The notes under the pieces are model-generated. The model did no database searches. It was not told where the DNA came from and was given only the letters and a program-made list of their open reading frames with translations. Shown piece by piece: positions 6,299 to 8,790 of a stretch of DNA of 8,790 nucleotides (the stretch's first letter is position 1; each line of letters opens with the position of its first letter). The stretch comes from an uncultured Oscillospiraceae bacterium (lineage in GTDB: Bacteria > Bacillota > Clostridia > Oscillospirales > Oscillospiraceae): assembly GCA_934597165.1 (NCBI GenBank), contig CAKTQP010000065.1, positions 1 through 8,790 on the forward strand. Direction: 5' to 3'. The position numbers and the translations under genes were made by a program.

Positions 6299-7102
6299 AT
6301 GGATTCCAGAGAAAAGAAACAATTAAAGAGACAGCTGGAGGGACAGGCCAGCCTCTTGGTCTCTGAGAACAGCGACGTGGCCTTGGTGGCTGGCCTGCTG
6401 ACCACCTGTTCCGCCCTCCTCCGGACGGCAGAACAGAATATGCCCGCCGCCTTTACCAACCAGGAGTTCGACCAGATCTATGCCGGTTACTTAGGGTTAG
6501 CCGGTGGCGTCAACCGGTTCAGCCAGTTTGGACAGGGGTATCTGAGCCAGAACTACAAGACCCTGCTCCAGGAGCAGATGGACAAGGCGACACAGCTCCA
6601 GCAGGAGCGCAAGGCATTGGAAGACCAGCTGACCCAGACCCAGCACCAGCAGGCCGAGACGCAACAGGCGGTGACCCAGCTAAAAGGACAGTTGGACAGC
6701 GCCCAGGCCGAGCACCAGGCGACAGAAGCCCAGAAAGCCCAGCTTACCCAGGAGGTGAGCGACCTCCAGAGCAAGACCGAAGCTCTGAAAACCGAGCGGG
6801 ACAGCCTCCAGCGTCAGAAGGAGCAGTTTGAACCGGACTTGGACGCCCTGCTCCAGGCGGTGACTGCGGCCAAGGAGAGCTATCAGGAGATGGTGGCCTA
6901 CTACGCCGAACTGGAACGGATCCAGAAGGGTATGGAGGCGGAAGGCTTTGTGGACATGGCCAGCTTCGCCCAGACAATGGAAGAGCGGAATCAGCAGAGC
7001 GCGACCCTGATGGCAGATTACGACCGCATCCTGGGCAATGTGCTCGCCGACGTGGAAGCCCTCCAGCGCAAGGTAGATGCCCGGAGACGGGCGGGGAACT
7101 GA
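6299..7102 (+). CDS. Coiled-coil protein of unknown function
   Basis: A 267-residue cytoplasmic protein without signal peptide or membrane segment. Residues 1-85 form a small helical head (VALVAGLLTTCSALLRTAEQ; FDQIYAGYLGLAGGV; a Gly/Phe-rich turn around FSQFGQGY). Residues ~86-190 form a long Gln/Glu/Ala/Lys-rich coiled coil with leucines in heptad-like spacing (KALEDQL, VTQLKGQLDSA, LTQEVSDLQSKTEALK, DSLQRQKEQ). Residues ~190-267 are helical (LLQAVTAAKESYQEMVAYYA; LADVEALQRKVDARRR) and end in a basic tail. AGAGGA (6286-6291) is 7 bases before the ATG. It lies 28 bases after the pseudo-Hsp70 gene and 1 base before the radical SAM gene, so it is translationally close to the latter. I do not recognise the family. 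A structural or assembly partner of the chaperone proteins is plausible but unproven. Confidence 0.85.
   Translation: MDSREKKQLKRQLEGQASLLVSENSDVALVAGLLTTCSALLRTAEQNMPAAFTNQEFDQIYAGYLGLAGGVNRFSQFGQGYLSQNYKTLLQEQMDKATQLQQERKALEDQLTQTQHQQAETQQAVTQLKGQLDSAQAEHQATEAQKAQLTQEVSDLQSKTEALKTERDSLQRQKEQFEPDLDALLQAVTAAKESYQEMVAYYAELERIQKGMEAEGFVDMASFAQTMEERNQQSATLMADYDRILGNVLADVEALQRKVDARRRAGN
7093..7097 (+). promoter_or_regulatory. G-rich ribosome binding site for the radical SAM gene
   Basis: GGGGA ends 6 bases before ATG 7104, inside the last codons of the upstream gene. The earlier in-frame ATG at 7077 has only AAGG at 3 bases and would add residues unlike the NrdG family, so 7104 is the better start. 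Confidence 0.6.
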
Positions 7103-7103
7103 C

Positions 7104-7694
7104 ATGAATCTACAGTTACATAACGTTCAGGACGGCGTCACCGTCCTGGGGCCGGGGATGCGTTACGGACTTTGGGTGCAGGGCTGCCTCCGCCGCTGTC
7201 CTGGCTGCATGACCCCTCAGAGCCAGCCCAGAGAGGGCGGCAAGTGGATGGAGACGACCCAGGTGGCGGAGGACATTGTGCGCTCCGGACGGACAGGATT
7301 GACCATCAGCGGCGGAGAACCCTTCTTGCAGGCGGAAGCCCTGTGCCAGGTCATCGGACAGGTGCGCCGGGAACGGGACATCGGCGTCATCATCTACACC
7401 GGCAACACCCTGGCAGAACTACAGGCCAGCGACGATCCGTGGGTACAGGCACTGCTGGCCCAGTGCGACCTGCTGGTGGACGGCGCGTACATCGAAGCCT
7501 TGAACGACGGAAAGAACCTCCGCGGCTCCTCCAACCAGAACGCCATCCCCTTGACCGACCGCTATGCGGACTGGGTGGAGCACTACGGTTCGGAGCCGGC
7601 GAAGGTGGAGTTCTTCTGGAAGGAAGACAGGATCAGCATGGTGGGCGTGCCCACAAAGGACGTGCTGGAACGGTTTGCACACACATCCTTTTAA
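7104..7694 (+). CDS. NrdG/PflA-type radical SAM activase
   Basis: A 196-residue radical SAM protein with a single 4Fe-4S site. The cluster motif is C28-x3-C32-x2-C35 in VQGCLRRCPGC, preceded by GPGMRYGLW (16-24) as in anaerobic ribonucleotide reductase activases. SGGEPF (69-74) is the SAM-binding GGE(P) motif. YTGNTLAEL (98-106), LLVDGAYIEALND (123-135) and LRGSSNQ (139-145) follow the NrdG pattern closely. Known members reductively cleave SAM and abstract hydrogen from a glycine of a partner enzyme. E. coli NrdG is ~154 residues, and the ~50 extra residues here (SEPAKVEFFWKED onwards) form a C-terminal extension. No nrdD or other glycyl-radical enzyme is in the window. The location between two coiled-coil genes of a chaperone-type operon suggests an unusual target. 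The start at 7104 follows the upstream stop by 1 base. The enzyme class is secure; the substrate is unknown. Confidence 0.93.
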   Translation: MNLQLHNVQDGVTVLGPGMRYGLWVQGCLRRCPGCMTPQSQPREGGKWMETTQVAEDIVRSGRTGLTISGGEPFLQAEALCQVIGQVRRERDIGVIIYTGNTLAELQASDDPWVQALLAQCDLLVDGAYIEALNDGKNLRGSSNQNAIPLTDRYADWVEHYGSEPAKVEFFWKEDRISMVGVPTKDVLERFAHTSF

Positions 7695-7714
7695 GTGTAT
7701 GGAGGATTTAAGAT

Positions 7715-8790
7715 ATGAGTTATACGGAAACCCCTGAACAGCGTCAGATCCGCATTCTGAGAAATAGCATCTCCAGCATGAGAAGTGACAACAACCGCCT
7801 GAGCAGCCAGAACCGCCGCTTGGAGCGGGAGATGGAGCTGGTGCGTCGGCAGCAGCAGTTGGAGAACGAGCGCATGGCAGTGCAGATGCGTCAGTTGCAG
7901 CAGCAGGAGCGTGCCGCCCGCACCGCCGCCCTCCAGGCACTGGACGCAGAGGTGAAGGAGAAGGAACGGCTCCAGAGTGAGAAGATCCGCGCCATGCAGA
8001 CCCAGCACGCCGCCCAGATGCGGCAGCTCCAGAGCCAGTTCCAGACCGAGCGTCAGGGACTGCGGGAGGAAATTCACCAGAGCCGTGCCGAGATGCGCAC
8101 CGGTCTTGCCCAGCTGCGGACGGAGACCGATGAAAAGCTCCGCCAGCAGCGGACGGAGCATCAGGCGGAGCTGGCACAGCTGAACAGCAAATGGGAAGGC
8201 CAGCTGAGCCAGGTAGATCAGAAGGTGAACGCTCTGGCACAGCAGATCACAGAACGGGAACAGGGACAGCGAGAGCTGGCCGTGTACTGGAGCCAGGAGG
8301 CGGAACGGCTGGTGCGGCAGCTCCGGGAGAACTTCCGGGCACAGCTGCTGGATCGGCGTCGCATGACTGTCCTGGATCGGAAGATCCGCCAGGCACAGGA
8401 GGACATCCAGGGTGGACAGTACCAGTCCGCCATCACCGCAGGCCGGGATGCCTTCTTTGATGCCCTGGACAGCAAGGAGGATCTGGCGGCGGCAGAATTG
8501 GAGTGGAACTACTGGTTCAACGCCGTCAAGACCAGAGAAGCCCAGCTGCTGGAAAGCCTGGACGCCGCTCAGCACCGGGTGTACACCATCCCCATGGACG
8601 GCGAGGAGGTGGAAGAGGACAGCGGCATCGACTACTGGACCTATGGCCAGCTGTCCATCACCCAGGAACGCATCAACCAGCTGCGCCAGCAGCTGACCCA
8701 GCTGGACAACGCCACCACCACGGAGCTGCAGGAGCGGGTGGAACAGATCCGTGGCTTGCAGGAGGAGTTGGCATTGGTGGAGAACGCCGC
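7715..8790 (+). CDS. Gln-rich coiled-coil protein, 3' end beyond the window
   Basis: The frame is open from ATG 7715 to the right edge: 358 codons plus 2 bases, no stop. GGAGG at 7701-7705 is 9 bases upstream and the previous gene ends 20 bases before. Residues ~8-190 are an almost unbroken Gln/Arg/Glu-rich coiled coil (NRRLEREMELVRRQQQLENE, MRQLQQQERAARTAALQAL). Residues ~190-285 are a helical region with aromatics (VYWSQEAERLVRQL; GGQYQSAITAGRDAFFDAL from 233; ELEWNYWFNAV) that could pack as helical hairpins. An acidic break follows (MDGEEVEEDSGIDYWTYGQL, 294-313), then coiled coil resumes (INQLRQQLTQLDN). No signal peptide, membrane helix or nucleotide-binding motif is visible so far. I do not recognise the family. 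It could be a filament-like scaffold for the system, and the missing end may carry the informative domain. Confidence 0.85.
   Translation, partial: MSYTETPEQRQIRILRNSISSMRSDNNRLSSQNRRLEREMELVRRQQQLENERMAVQMRQLQQQERAARTAALQALDAEVKEKERLQSEKIRAMQTQHAAQMRQLQSQFQTERQGLREEIHQSRAEMRTGLAQLRTETDEKLRQQRTEHQAELAQLNSKWEGQLSQVDQKVNALAQQITEREQGQRELAVYWSQEAERLVRQLRENFRAQLLDRRRMTVLDRKIRQAQEDIQGGQYQSAITAGRDAFFDALDSKEDLAAAELEWNYWFNAVKTREAQLLESLDAAQHRVYTIPMDGEEVEEDSGIDYWTYGQLSITQERINQLRQQLTQLDNATTTELQERVEQIRGLQEELALVENA

Noticed and set aside
7077..7103. Earlier ATG at 7077 for the radical SAM protein
   Set aside because: It overlaps the upstream gene by 26 bases, has a poorly spaced weak ribosome site, and adds residues not expected before the NrdG-type N-terminus.
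7691..8575. A 294-codon minus-strand frame opposite the last coiled-coil gene
   Set aside because: Leucine-rich antisense of CAG/CTG-type coiled-coil codons. The plus frame has a good GGAGG site and is open to the window edge.
426..8790. Ordinary housekeeping hrcA-grpE-dnaK-dnaJ heat-shock operon
   Set aside because: The regulator is XRE rather than HrcA, there is no CIRCE-type inverted repeat in the control region, the Hsp70s are lidless and divergent, and no J-domain gene is present.

Overview
The window is about 8.8 kb of GC-rich DNA (G+C-rich third codon positions; only the 190-base control region near the left end is AT-rich). The Shine-Dalgarno sites are strong and Firmicutes-like (AGGAGG or close, 4-9 bases from the start). 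The proteins have a Clostridia flavour. My best guess is a GC-rich gut clostridial lineage (Oscillospirales / Ruminococcaceae-like), inferred from style and not proven. No rRNA, tRNA, IS element or CRISPR array is visible.

Layout: at the left edge a gene of unknown function runs leftwards and leaves the window (236 to 1). A divergent control region (237-425) holds one plausible sigma-A promoter for each direction and three copies of a 9-base element. From 426 to the right edge there is a single rightward operon of eight genes with gaps of 1-28 bases and no visible internal terminator: (1) a small XRE-type helix-turn-helix regulator; (2) an Hsp70-family ATPase with a lidless beta-type C-terminal domain; (3) a second, divergent Hsp70-family ATPase with a proline-rich linker and a different C-terminal domain; (4) a long coiled-coil protein whose last ~75 residues look like the head of the nucleotide exchange factor GrpE, behind an unrecognised N-terminal domain; (5) a 314-residue protein that I read as an eroded Hsp70 keeping only lobe II and a beta domain; (6) a coiled-coil protein; (7) an NrdG/PflA-type radical SAM activase with intact CxxxCxxC; (8) a very Gln/Arg/Glu-rich coiled-coil protein that runs off the right edge.

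Working picture (inference): genes 2-5 form a dedicated chaperone-like ATPase module: two presumably active Hsp70 paralogues, one pseudo-Hsp70 and a built-in exchange factor. It is coupled to two or three elongated coiled-coil proteins and to a radical SAM enzyme that has neither a class III ribonucleotide reductase nor another glycyl-radical partner in view. The XRE protein at the operon head is the likely regulator. I know no characterised system with this exact gene set. The locus is a credible candidate for an undescribed multiprotein machine, but its function cannot be told from this sequence.
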